From: Pelagovum pacificum
GTDB lineage: Bacteria > Pseudomonadota > Alphaproteobacteria > Rhodobacterales > Rhodobacteraceae
Length of the DNA: 64,000 nucleotides
Reading direction: 5' to 3'
NCBI RefSeq assembly: GCF_016134045.1
Contig: NZ_CP065915.1
Location: 1,364,001-1,428,000 of the forward strand
Shown here piece by piece: positions 18,497-28,100 of this stretch (positions are counted from its first letter, which is position 1; each line of letters starts with the position of its first letter). The position numbers and the translations under genes are program-made. Under the pieces are notes generated by a model. The model did not search any database. It saw nothing but the letters and a program-made list of their open reading frames with translations, and was not told the origin of the DNA.

Positions 18497-19159
18497 GCCG
18501 GAACGTCCGCGCCGCTTTCGGAGCAACTTTTTCGGACCGCCTCACGCGGTCCGAGTTCCGGTACCATCTACAATCCGCGCACCGGCGCTCTGGAGTGCCC
18601 CATCAGGTGGTCCAGTTTGAATGTTAATGCATGGTCGGCCTTTGGTCTAACGGGGCGATGCTCTTCGGCGCTGGCGGCCGGTATCCCAAAGCGCTGTGCG
18701 GTCTGACTGTTTTGTAGTGGCGCCGCCAACGTTCGGTAAGGATCGGGGCTTCGCGCAGCTTCAGCAGGACCAGACCGAGCGCCGATTGCCTGAGCGATGT
18801 TTTCAAGAACAGTGCGTCATCGGCTGGATGCCGTCTAGCGACGTCCTGCTCCGCCAGAAGGCCGGCCGATCAGATGGGCTGGAACGGCTGGAAGTTGAGG
18901 CCGCTCCTCATGGCCTCGAAACCGGCTCCGGCTTATGTTCGCCGCCAGTACCGTGATTGCCCTCTTCTGACAGATCGCAAGGATGTCTGAGTCGACCTTG
19001 CTTGGCTACCTTGAGTGCGGCCGCCTTCGGCCGTACTGGTATCGTTTTCCGTTGCCCGGCCGCGGGACGTCGGCGACGCCTTGGCTGCCCCGGCCCGGCG
19101 TGAGGCGCCAGCCGAGGGCGGCGCGCGCCTCGGGGCAAAGCCAGCGGCGGAGCCTGTGG
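18497..19159. other. Gene-poor gap with transposase debris
   Basis: This 660-base gap holds the IS3 transposase remnant at 18624-18806. The rest has no convincing reading frame, tRNA or hairpin. GC is high and several spurious frames occur on both strands. Confidence 0.5.
18624..18806 (-). pseudogene. IS3-family transposase (OrfB) C-terminal remnant
   Basis: The last ~35 codons (LREAPILTERWRRHYKTVRP, then HSALGYRPPAP) match the conserved end of the IS3-family integrase-core transposase, just after its catalytic Glu. The ~25 codons before it do not match, and no OrfA or upstream DDE region is present. Eight bases past its end lies TGGACCACCTGATGGGGC (minus strand reading of 18597-18614), which could be an old IS terminus, but no partner repeat was found. 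Confidence 0.6.
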
Positions 19160-20326
19160 TCAGCTCTTTCGCAGTGTCTCCATGGCTGCCTGGACGCCGC
19201 CGGGCCGAAAATGCACACCCGCATCGGCTAGGCCCATCTCCACCCCCGACAATGCCCCCAGAAGCGTCAGCTCGTTGCACTGGCCTAGGTGGCCGATGCG
19301 GAAGATGCGCCCCTTGACCCGTGACAGGCCTTGGCCGAGCGACAGGTTGTAGCGGTCGAGGATCAGCGTGCGCACCGCGTCGGAATCCACGCCCTCGGGC
19401 ATCACCACCCCGGTCAGCACAGAGGAGTGGGCGGCTTCGTTCCCGCACTGGATTTCGAGCCCCCAGGCGGTGACGGCGGCGCGCGTCGCGGCGGCGAGCC
19501 GGTCGTGGCGGGCGAAGACTTGGTCGAAGCCTTCTTCGCGCAGCAGGTCGAGCGATTCAGCCAGCCCGTAGAGCAGGTTGGTCGCCGGGGTATAGGGGAA
19601 GAAACCGCCCGGGTTGGTTGCCAGCATCGCCCCCCAGTCCCAGTAGGAGCGGCGGGTCTTGCTGGTTTCGGCGGCCTCCACCGCACGAGGGGAGAGCGCG
19701 ACCAGTCCTAGGCCCGGCGGCAGCATCAGCCCCTTCTGGGAGCAGCTCACCGTGACATCCACGCCCCAGTCGTCATGGTGGTAGGGCAGGGAGCCGAGTG
19801 ACGAGATCGCGTCAACCATGAGCATCGCGGGGTGGGATTCGGCGTCGATCGCCTTCCGGATCGCGGCCACGGGGCTGACCACGCCGGTCGAGGTTTCGTT
19901 GTGGACCACCATGACCGCTTTGATCTCGTGGCCCGTGTCGGCGGCTAGGCGTTCCCGGATCTCGTCGGGCTCGGCCCAGTCGCGCCAGTCGCCGGGAATC
20001 ATTTCGACTTCGACGCCCCAAGATTCGGCGAGCGCGCGCCAGAGATTCGCGAAGTGGCCGGTCTCGGCCATCAGCACCCTGTCGCCCGAAGAGAGCGTGT
20101 TGGCGACGGCCGACTCCCATGCGCCGGTGCCAGAGGAGGGGAAGATGAGCACCGGGTGGCGGGTGCCGAAGACCTCGCGTGCGCCGTCGAGTACCTTGCG
20201 GCCCAGCTCGGCGAATTCGACGCTGCGGTGGTCGATCACCTGGGCGCCGATGGCCGCGCGGACCCGGTCGGGAACGGGGCTGGGGCCAGGAATATGGAGG
20301 AAGTGTTGTCCGACTCGGTGGGTCAT
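19160..20326 (-). CDS. PLP-dependent aminotransferase, serine/alanine-glyoxylate (class V) family
   Basis: A 388-aa fold-type I aminotransferase of the family that includes serine-glyoxylate, alanine-glyoxylate, purine-catabolic PucG and aspartate-glyoxylate (BhcA) enzymes. Landmarks are IPGPSPVPDRVRAAI at the N-terminus, FPSSGTGAWESAVANTL (phosphate-binding loop), the Asp in MLMVDAISSLGSLP, and the Schiff-base Lys in VSCSQKGLMLPPGL. SRVKGRIFRIGHLGQCNE closes the active site. The substrates cannot be told from sequence. It is divergent from a GntR regulator and beside an opine-type catabolic operon, so it may use an amino acid or oxo-acid released by that pathway. Confidence 0.86.
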   Translation of the reverse strand: MTHRVGQHFLHIPGPSPVPDRVRAAIGAQVIDHRSVEFAELGRKVLDGAREVFGTRHPVLIFPSSGTGAWESAVANTLSSGDRVLMAETGHFANLWRALAESWGVEVEMIPGDWRDWAEPDEIRERLAADTGHEIKAVMVVHNETSTGVVSPVAAIRKAIDAESHPAMLMVDAISSLGSLPYHHDDWGVDVTVSCSQKGLMLPPGLGLVALSPRAVEAAETSKTRRSYWDWGAMLATNPGGFFPYTPATNLLYGLAESLDLLREEGFDQVFARHDRLAAATRAAVTAWGLEIQCGNEAAHSSVLTGVVMPEGVDSDAVRTLILDRYNLSLGQGLSRVKGRIFRIGHLGQCNELTLLGALSGVEMGLADAGVHFRPGGVQAAMETLRKS

Positions 20327-20365
20327 TGGGCCCCTGAATGTCTACTTTTCTGATTGTGCTCAGGA

Positions 20366-20378
20366 CATTTTGCATTCA
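20366..20378 (-). promoter_or_regulatory. Candidate regulatory motif shared with 21338
   Basis: On the minus strand this reads ATGAATGCAAAAT followed by GTCCTGA. The same TGAATGCAAAAT and a nearby TCCTGA occur upstream of the FAD oxidoreductase operon at 21338-21359. It lies between the divergent aminotransferase and GntR genes. Confidence 0.35.
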
Positions 20379-20450
20379 TTTTTGGGAAGCACAACGTTTT
20401 TCGGGCGTTGATAATGGTGTAAGCAGGGTCAGCCGGAAAGGGAGAGGCGG

Positions 20451-21179
20451 ATGGAAGACGGGATTCCTGGCGCAGGGGCAGAGGCGGAGCCGCAAGCTGC
20501 GGGCCTTAAGCCGCTTTCGGGCAGTGCTGCCTCGCTGCACGAGGAAATCCTGACGAGCGTCCGCGGCTACCTGCTCGAGGGCAGTCTGCCCGAAGGGGCC
20601 CGCATCCCCGAACGGCTGCTCTGCGAGCAGATGGGCGTGTCGCGCACCCCCTTGCGTGAGGCACTCAAGGTGCTGGCGTCGGAAGGATTGGTCGAACTAC
20701 TGCCGAACCGAGGGGCACGCGTAAGGTCTTATGATAAGGATGATATTCGCGAGTTGTTCGAGGTCATGGGTGGGCTCGAGGCGCTCGCGGGGCGCTTGGC
20801 CTGCGCCGGGATCACCGATGCCGAGGTCGGCGAGATCGAGCGGCTGCATTATGACATGTACTCCTGCTACATGCGGCGCGACCTGCCGGCCTATTTTGAT
20901 CTGAACCAGAAGATCCACGGCGCGATCGTGGCGGCCGCCCGCAACGAGCTGCTGGCCGCGACTCACGCCAATTTCGCCAGCCGCATCCAGCGTGTGCGCT
21001 ACAACGCTAACCGCGAAAACCACCGGGATCGCTGGGGCGAAGCCATGCGCGAGCACGAACAAATGCTGGATGCGCTTCAGCGTCGGTCTGGATCGGAGCT
21101 TGCCGATATCATGTATGCCCATCTGCAGAACAAGCGGGCGGCGGCGATGCGCTATCTGGATGAAGGGTCAGAGGCCTGA
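20451..21179 (+). CDS. GntR family (FCD domain) transcriptional regulator
   Basis: A 242-aa repressor-type regulator. An extended N-terminal arm is followed by the winged helix (about residues 28-95; SLPEGARIPERLLCEQMGVS, RTPLREALKVLASEGLVEL). The all-helical FCD ligand-binding domain (about 100-235) contains the metal-binding type DLNQKIHGAIVAAARN and EHEQMLDALQRR segments. FCD regulators usually respond to small organic acids. It is divergent from the aminotransferase and lies 209 bases upstream of the oxidoreductase/ABC operon, so it is the likely regulator of both. Confidence 0.9.
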   Translation: MEDGIPGAGAEAEPQAAGLKPLSGSAASLHEEILTSVRGYLLEGSLPEGARIPERLLCEQMGVSRTPLREALKVLASEGLVELLPNRGARVRSYDKDDIRELFEVMGGLEALAGRLACAGITDAEVGEIERLHYDMYSCYMRRDLPAYFDLNQKIHGAIVAAARNELLAATHANFASRIQRVRYNANRENHRDRWGEAMREHEQMLDALQRRSGSELADIMYAHLQNKRAAAMRYLDEGSEA

Positions 21180-21337
21180 AATTCGGCCGTTCTTGAGAAT
21201 TTACGTGTGGGGCCAATGAAGATGGGCGTGCCCGGTGGGCGCGCCTTTTCGCGTTGCGCCCAAAATGCGTGCGACTGCTGCGTGTTGGGCAGCAAAAGCG
21301 GCTGACCTTGTCGATCGCATGAAAAACGCACTTGAAC

Positions 21338-21359
21338 TGAATGCAAAATTTGGCATCCT
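21338..21359 (+). promoter_or_regulatory. Candidate operator upstream of the opine-type operon
   Basis: TGAATGCAAAATTTGGCATC contains the near-palindrome TGCAAAATTTGGCA, about 50 bases before the first operon start. TGAATGCAAAAT also occurs in the aminotransferase/GntR promoter region (20366-20378). GntR binding is inference. Confidence 0.4.
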
Positions 21360-21388
21360 GAATTCCGAGTTGAATGCTGAGGTGCGGG

Positions 21389-22537
21389 ATGACGACATCG
21401 GCGATCGTGATCGGAGCAGGGGTGATTGGCGCCTCCGTGGCGTTTCGCCTGGCTCAGGCCGGTGTGCGTGTCACCCTCGTCGAAGCTGGCCGGATCGGCG
21501 CGGGCACCTCGCTCTGCAGCTTCGCCTGGGTCAGTGCCTGCGAGCGGGTCGCCTCGGACGACTACTACCGCCTGAGCCTTGCCGCCGTGCGCGCCCACCG
21601 TGCCACGGTCGAGGAATTCGGCGACCGCGGCACCTGGCATGTCCGCCCTGGCGTCATCCAGTGGCGCGCGGCCGAGTGGGAAGACCCCGCCCTTGCCGAC
21701 AAGCCCGTCGATCGCAAGCTCGAGCGGCTGCAGGAGCTCGGCTACCCGGCCGAGGCGTTGACGCCCGAGGAGCTGCGCAAGCTCGAGCCCGAGCTGGCCG
21801 AGGATGCGATCACCGAAAGCGACTTCGCGATTCATTACCCCGACGACGGCTATGTGGAGGCGTCGGTCTACATCGGCGAACTGTTCGACCGGGCCGTGCG
21901 GCGCCATGGGCTGGTCATCCGCACCGGCACGCCGGTGGCCGAGGTTCTGCTAGAAGGCGGTCAGGTGCGCGGCGTGCGCACCGCCGCGGGTGAGCGGATC
22001 GAGGCGGATGTCGTAGTGAACTGCGCCGGTCGCTGGTCGTCCGATATCGTTGGCCACGAAGAGCTTCAGGTGCCACTGGCGCCGACCGTCGGCCTGATCG
22101 CCTACACCCCCTCGCTGCCCACGACGATCCGCAAGGTGCTGCGCACCCCGGGCCTGAACGTGCGGACCGACGGGGCGGGGCGGCTCCTACTCCGCGCCAA
22201 CGACCTCGACGCCCATGTGGGTGAGCATGACGCGCCGACCCCCGATCATCCGGTCGCGCAAAAGTTGGTCGAACGACTCTGGGCGCTGGCCCCCGCGCTC
22301 CAAGGCGTGCCGGTCGAGGCCGTACGGATCGCCGTGCGCCCGATCCCGAAAGGTGGGCTGCCCTGCGTCGGGCCGATCCCGGGTGTGGCGAACTATTGGG
22401 TCGCCGTGACCCACGGCGGCATTAACACCGCTGCATTCATCGGCACCGCTCTGCGCGACGAAATCCTCGATGGCCGCCCGGTAGAAGAATACGCGCCATT
22501 TCGCCCGGCGCGGTTTTTTGAGGGGGCGGCTCCATGA
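21389..22537 (+). CDS. FAD-dependent oxidoreductase (D-amino-acid oxidase/opine oxidase-like)
   Basis: A 382-aa DAO-superfamily flavoenzyme. The N-terminal Rossmann motif is AIVIGAGVIGASVAFRLAQA, with the FAD-adenosine Glu in VTLVEAGRIG. The C-terminal part has AVRPIPKGGLPCVGPIPG and the THGGINTAAF segment typical of glycine/sarcosine/opine oxidases. The ATG at 21389 has GAGG at good spacing; another in-frame ATG at 21374 is possible. The gene is the first of an operon and overlaps the next by four bases (ATGA). A close paralogue sits at 29503. Its neighbourhood suggests oxidation of an N-substituted amino acid; the substrate is not known. Confidence 0.86.
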   Translation: MTTSAIVIGAGVIGASVAFRLAQAGVRVTLVEAGRIGAGTSLCSFAWVSACERVASDDYYRLSLAAVRAHRATVEEFGDRGTWHVRPGVIQWRAAEWEDPALADKPVDRKLERLQELGYPAEALTPEELRKLEPELAEDAITESDFAIHYPDDGYVEASVYIGELFDRAVRRHGLVIRTGTPVAEVLLEGGQVRGVRTAAGERIEADVVVNCAGRWSSDIVGHEELQVPLAPTVGLIAYTPSLPTTIRKVLRTPGLNVRTDGAGRLLLRANDLDAHVGEHDAPTPDHPVAQKLVERLWALAPALQGVPVEAVRIAVRPIPKGGLPCVGPIPGVANYWVAVTHGGINTAAFIGTALRDEILDGRPVEEYAPFRPARFFEGAAP

Positions 22538-23519
22538 ATGATCCGCTGCTTCAGGTTGAAGACCTACGCCTGACCTTCACCAAGGGCGAGGTGCCTCACA
22601 TCATCGACGGCGTCTCCTTCGAGGTCCAGGCGGGCGAGACACTCTGCATCGTCGGCGAGTCCGGCTGTGGCAAGAGCGTAACGTCCATGGCGCTCATGGG
22701 CCTGTTGCCGACACCACCCGCGCGCATCGTCTCGGGCCGCGCGACCTTTGAAGGCGAAGACCTTTTCGCCATGACCGAGGCGCGGCGCACGAACCTGCGC
22801 GGCAACCGGCTGGCGATGATCTTCCAAGAGCCGATGTCCTCGCTCAACCCGTCCTTTACTATCGGTCACCAAATCATCGAGGGCATCCGCCGGCATCGTA
22901 ACTTCTCCAAACCCGAGGCAAAGGCCCGCGCTATCGAGGTGCTGCGAATGGTGCGTATCCCCGCGCCTGAAAGAAGGATGGCAGCCTATCCGAGCCAGCT
23001 CTCGGGCGGCATGCGCCAGCGAGTGATGATCGCCATGGCGCTGGCCAACGAACCGCGCCTACTGATCGCGGACGAGCCGACCACTGCGCTCGACGTGACT
23101 ATCCAGGCGCAGATCCTGAACCTCGTGAAGACGCTTCAGGTTGAGACCGGGACGGCGATGATCCTGATCACCCACGATCTTTCGGTGGTGGCCGAGGTCG
23201 CCGACCGGGTGGCCGTCATGTACGCCGGCAAGATTGTGGAAAGCGGCACGGTCGACCAGATCTTTGCCGATCCTCAGCATCCCTACACAATTGGCCTGTT
23301 CGGCTCGGTCCCCTCTTTGGGCCGGCGGGCCGGGAGGCTGGCGACGATCGAGGGCTCCGTGCCCCCCCTCGACCACATGCCCAAAGGCTGCCGCTTCGCC
23401 ACCCGCTGCCCCTTTGCCGACGCGCGCTGCCACAGGGAGGCGCCGCCCGTGATCATACCTGAGCCTGGCCACATGGCGGCGTGCTGGTACGCCCCCTTGG
23501 AAGACAAGGTGGCCGCGGC

Positions 23520-23523
<4 letters not shown>
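22534..23523 (+). CDS. Peptide/opine ABC transporter ATP-binding protein (DppD type)
   Basis: A 329-aa ATPase subunit of a peptide/opine/nickel-type importer. Walker A is [11 protein letters not shown] (about residue 43), the signature is [15 protein letters not shown], and Walker B is [14 protein letters not shown]. The C-terminal oligopeptide-transporter tail carries the Cys-rich [15 protein letters not shown] motif, which in this family can bind an Fe-S cluster. It starts inside the stop of the FAD oxidoreductase gene and overlaps the next ATPase gene by four bases, so expression is coupled. Confidence 0.93.
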
Positions 23524-24608
<1,085 letters not shown>

Positions 24609-24659
24609 ACACGAATAACAACCAGAAAACACACAGCAAAACCAACCGGGAGTGTTCAC

Positions 24660-26171
24660 ATGACACACAGACTTCTTTCCACCACGGGCCTCGGCTTGCT
24701 GGCGTCCACGCTGCTGGCGTCGGCAGTCGCGGCACAGGACATCACCATCGCGCTTCAGGATGACCCGGACGTGCTCGACCCCCACCGCGGCAACAGCTAC
24801 GTCGGCCGCCTCGTGTTCAATTCGCTTTGCGACAAGCTCGTGGACACGGACGAAAACCTGAACATCGTACCGCGCATAGCGACGGAGTGGTCCTGGAACG
24901 ACGACAACACCGTGCTCACCATGCAGCTGCGCGAGGACGCGGTGTTCCATGATGGCGAGCCCATCAACGCCGACGCGGTAGTCGCTAACCTCGACCGCGC
25001 GATCAATCTGCCCGAAAGCCAGCGCTCGGGCGAGCTTGCCTCGGTCACCGGTTACGAGGCCACGGGCGAGTTCACGGTCGAGATCACCCTCGAAGGCCCC
25101 GACGCCACTTTCCTCAGCCAGATTTCCGACCGGGCCGGCATGCTCGTGTCGCCCGCAAGCTTTGACACCGAAGCCTCGGGGGCCGCGGTCTGCTCGGGTC
25201 CCTACAGCTTCGTCGAGCGGATCCAGAATGACCGCATCGTGCTAGAGAAGTTCGAGGACCACTGGGACGCCGACAACTATCACTTCGACACGGTGACCTA
25301 TCAGCCAATCCCCGACACAACAGTGCGGCTCGCCAACCTGCAGGCTGGTGACATCGACTTCATGGAGCGGCCAGCTCCGTCGGACAAGGAAACCATCGAC
25401 GCCGACGAGGACCTGGTGTTCGAGATGATCCCGGGCCTTGGCTACTACGGCATCGTGTTCAACTCGGCCAACGGCGAGCGGTCAGAAAGCCCAATCAACT
25501 CGGACCCGCGGCTGCGCCGCGCCTTCGAGCTGACGCTCGACCGCGAGGTCATCAACCAGGTCGTGGGGCTCGGCATCTATTCGCCCGCTTACCAGCCCTT
25601 CGCCCCGGCGAGCTTCGCCTACAACCCCGAGTTTGACGGCGGTGGTCGTGACGTCGAGGCCGCGCGCGAGCTGATGGCGGAAGCCGGCCACGAGACCGTG
25701 TCCTTCGAGATCACCTACGCCAACAACTCGCTCATGCAGCAGCTGTTCGAGCTGGTGCAGGCGATGTCGGCCGAGGCGGGCTTCGAGGTGACCTTGCGTC
25801 CGGTCGAATTCGCCGCCTACCTGTCCGAGCGCGAGGCCGGCAACTTCGACGCCGCCCAAACCGGCGCGTCGGGCCGGGTCGACCCGGACGGTAACTTCTA
25901 CCGCTATCTGGGCTGCGAAGCCGCCGCCAACCCGGGCCGGTTCTGCCACCCGGAGATGGAAGAGGCGATGCTTGCCGCCCGCACCGTCACCAACGACGAA
26001 GAGCGCAAGGCCTACTACGATCAGGCGCAAGAGGTGCTGCACGCGGAAATCCCGACGATCTACCTCTACTACACGCCGAACTACTACGCTTACACCGCCG
26101 ACCTTGAAGGCTTTGTGCCTTACCCGGACGGTGTGATCCGGCTGGCCGGCGTGACGCTGAACGAAGAGTGA
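24660..26171 (+). CDS. ABC transporter substrate-binding protein, SBP_bac_5 family
   Basis: The periplasmic receptor of the importer, 503 aa. A Sec signal peptide (about 1-25, LLASTLLASAVAAQ) is followed by the cluster-C SBP fold: ALQDDPDVLDPHRG, the AVFHDGEPINADAVVANLDR region, and a C-terminal segment with QEVLHAEIPTIYLYY. Family members bind di/oligopeptides, opines, nickel-chelates or sugars; the neighbouring opine-family enzymes favour an opine or modified amino acid or peptide. It follows the ATPase genes by 51 bases and is separated from the permeases by a strong hairpin, which would raise its transcript level over theirs. Confidence 0.92.
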   Translation: MTHRLLSTTGLGLLASTLLASAVAAQDITIALQDDPDVLDPHRGNSYVGRLVFNSLCDKLVDTDENLNIVPRIATEWSWNDDNTVLTMQLREDAVFHDGEPINADAVVANLDRAINLPESQRSGELASVTGYEATGEFTVEITLEGPDATFLSQISDRAGMLVSPASFDTEASGAAVCSGPYSFVERIQNDRIVLEKFEDHWDADNYHFDTVTYQPIPDTTVRLANLQAGDIDFMERPAPSDKETIDADEDLVFEMIPGLGYYGIVFNSANGERSESPINSDPRLRRAFELTLDREVINQVVGLGIYSPAYQPFAPASFAYNPEFDGGGRDVEAARELMAEAGHETVSFEITYANNSLMQQLFELVQAMSAEAGFEVTLRPVEFAAYLSEREAGNFDAAQTGASGRVDPDGNFYRYLGCEAAANPGRFCHPEMEEAMLAARTVTNDEERKAYYDQAQEVLHAEIPTIYLYYTPNYYAYTADLEGFVPYPDGVIRLAGVTLNEE

Positions 26172-26180
26172 TGAAACCCC

Positions 26181-26207
26181 GGGACGGCGGTGCCCTACCG
26201 CCGTCCC
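26181..26207 (+). terminator. Intercistronic hairpin after the binding-protein gene
   Basis: GGGACGGCGG and CCGCCGTCCC pair perfectly (10 bp) around a 7-base loop, 9 bases after the stop, with no T tract. It probably protects or partly terminates the binding-protein message within the operon. Confidence 0.6.
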
Positions 26208-26231
26208 GCACCTGACCTGAAGATCGCCAAA

Positions 26232-27179
26232 GTGCTGACCCTCATACTCCGCCGAACGCTCGAAGCGATCCCGACGCTGATCCTGGTGTCGATCATCGTG
26301 TTCGGCCTGCAACGTATGTTGCCCGGCGACCCGATCCTGACGCTTGCCGCCGAGAACCCCGACCCGGAGGTGATCGCCTACCTGCGCGAGAAGTACCGGC
26401 TCGACCAGCCGATCCCGATCCAGTACTTCGCCTGGGTTAGCCAGGTGCTTCAGGGCGATTTTGGCATCTCGATCCGCACCGAGCTGCCGGTGGCTGAGAT
26501 GATCCTCCAGAAGCTGCCGATCACCATCCAGCTGGCCACCATGGCGATCGCCATGGCCATGCTGATCGGCATCCCCACGGGCATCATCGCCGCGGTGCGC
26601 AAGAATTCTCCGCTCGACTACGCCGCCAACGTCGTGGCGCTGTCGGGCATGTCCATTCCGAACTTCTGGTTCGGGATCCTGTTGATCATGACCTTCTCGG
26701 TCTGGCTCGGCTGGCTCCCGGCCTCGGGCTACGTGCCCATAGACGAAAGCTTCTGGCTATCCGTGCGGGCGATGCTCATGCCCGCCTTCGTGCTCGCCAC
26801 CGCCGTCTCCGCCTACCTGATGCGTCACACGCGCTCCGCCATGCTGGGCGTGCTCAGCTCGGACTACGTGCGTACGGCGCGCGCCAAGGGCCTGCTAAGC
26901 CGCTCCGTCGTTTTGAAGCACGCGCTGCGCAACGCGCTGATGCCGATCGTCACGATCTCGACCCTCCTGTTTGGGGAGTTGCTGGCCGGCGCCGTCCTGA
27001 CTGAGCAGATCTTCACCATCCCCGGCTTCGGCAAGCTGATCGTCGACGCCGTCTTCACCCGCGACTACGCGGTGGTGCAGGGGGTCGTGCTGGTTACGGC
27101 GGCCGGCTTCATCTTGGTCAACCTGCTGGCCGACGTCCTCTACATCCTGATCAACCCGCGCCTGAGGCATTCGCGATGA
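26232..27179 (+). CDS. ABC transporter permease (DppB type)
   Basis: A 315-aa inner-membrane permease with six hydrophobic segments. The start motif LTLILRRTLEAIPTLILVSI, then RMLPGDP, and the EAA loop (YVRTARAKGLLSRSVVLKHALRNAL) are typical of DppB. GTG at 26232 fits the family start; another GTG at 26190 would put the start within the intercistronic hairpin and add a non-conserved lead. Neither has a strong ribosome site. It overlaps the next permease by four bases. Confidence 0.9.
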   Translation: MLTLILRRTLEAIPTLILVSIIVFGLQRMLPGDPILTLAAENPDPEVIAYLREKYRLDQPIPIQYFAWVSQVLQGDFGISIRTELPVAEMILQKLPITIQLATMAIAMAMLIGIPTGIIAAVRKNSPLDYAANVVALSGMSIPNFWFGILLIMTFSVWLGWLPASGYVPIDESFWLSVRAMLMPAFVLATAVSAYLMRHTRSAMLGVLSSDYVRTARAKGLLSRSVVLKHALRNALMPIVTISTLLFGELLAGAVLTEQIFTIPGFGKLIVDAVFTRDYAVVQGVVLVTAAGFILVNLLADVLYILINPRLRHSR

Positions 27180-28066
27180 CCGACGCGATCCAAACTGCTC
27201 CCGCACGTCCCGGCGAAGAGGTGATCTCGCCGCGCCGCCGGTTCCGCGCGTTCTCCAAGATCACCCGCAGCGGGCCGGCCTTGGCTGGGCTGGCTCTGGT
27301 GAGCTTCTTCGTCCTGATCGCGCTCTTCGCGCCATGGCTCGCTCCGCAGGACCCGTTCGCCTCGTCCTTCACGGCGATCCGCAACCCGCCTTCGGCCGAG
27401 CATTGGCTCGGCACCGACGAGGTCGGGCGCGACATTCTCAGCCGCCTGATTTTGGGCGCCCGCGCTTCGCTGCTTGCGGGCGTCGTCTCGGTCGGCATTG
27501 CGGTGGCCATCGGAGTACCGCTGGGGCTGCTGGCGGGCTATTTCGGCGGCTGGACCGACGGCATCATCTCGCGCCTGACCGAGGCGCTCCTGTCGATCCC
27601 CTCGCTGATCCTGGCCATCGCGCTCGCCGCGACGCTCGGACCTAGCCTGACCAACGCCATGCTCGCCATCGGCATCGCAGCCACGCCGATCTTCATCCGC
27701 CTCACACGGGGCCAGGTGATGGCCGTGAAGACCGAGGATTACGTGGACGGCGCCCGCGCCATCGGCCTGCCGCATAGCCTGATCTTGTGGCGCTACATCC
27801 TGCCCAACGTCGCCCCGCCACTGGTGGTGCAGGCGACGATCACCGTGGCGACCGCGATCATCGCCGAGGCCAGCCTGTCGTTTCTCGGCCTCGGCCAGCA
27901 GCCGCCGAACCCCTCATGGGGCTCGATGCTTAACAGCGCCAAGAACTACATGATGCACGCCCCCTTCATGTCGATCTTCCCGGGCACCGCGATCTTCTTG
28001 GTGGTGCTGGGCTTCAACATGCTGGGCGATGGCCTGCGCGACGCGCTTGACCCGCGCGAAACCTGA
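27176..28066 (+). CDS. ABC transporter permease (DppC type)
   Basis: The partner permease, 296 aa. It has the OppC N-domain (helix ALAGLALVSFFVLIALFAPW followed by DPFA), HWLGTDEVGRDILSRL, and the EAA loop YVDGARAIGLPHSLILWRYILPN. The C-terminal SFLGLGQQPPNPSWGSML motif is characteristic. Its stop is 34 bases before the M20 peptidase gene, so transporter and peptidase are most likely one operon. Confidence 0.93.
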   Translation: MTDAIQTAPARPGEEVISPRRRFRAFSKITRSGPALAGLALVSFFVLIALFAPWLAPQDPFASSFTAIRNPPSAEHWLGTDEVGRDILSRLILGARASLLAGVVSVGIAVAIGVPLGLLAGYFGGWTDGIISRLTEALLSIPSLILAIALAATLGPSLTNAMLAIGIAATPIFIRLTRGQVMAVKTEDYVDGARAIGLPHSLILWRYILPNVAPPLVVQATITVATAIIAEASLSFLGLGQQPPNPSWGSMLNSAKNYMMHAPFMSIFPGTAIFLVVLGFNMLGDGLRDALDPRET

Positions 28067-28100
28067 TCCGGACGACCCAAAGAATGCAAAGGACCATCTC

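Noticed and set aside
18908..19448. Minus-strand open frames beyond the IS3 remnant
   Set aside because: They are Arg/Gly/Pro-rich high-GC shadows, partly inside the aminotransferase gene, with no recognisable motif.
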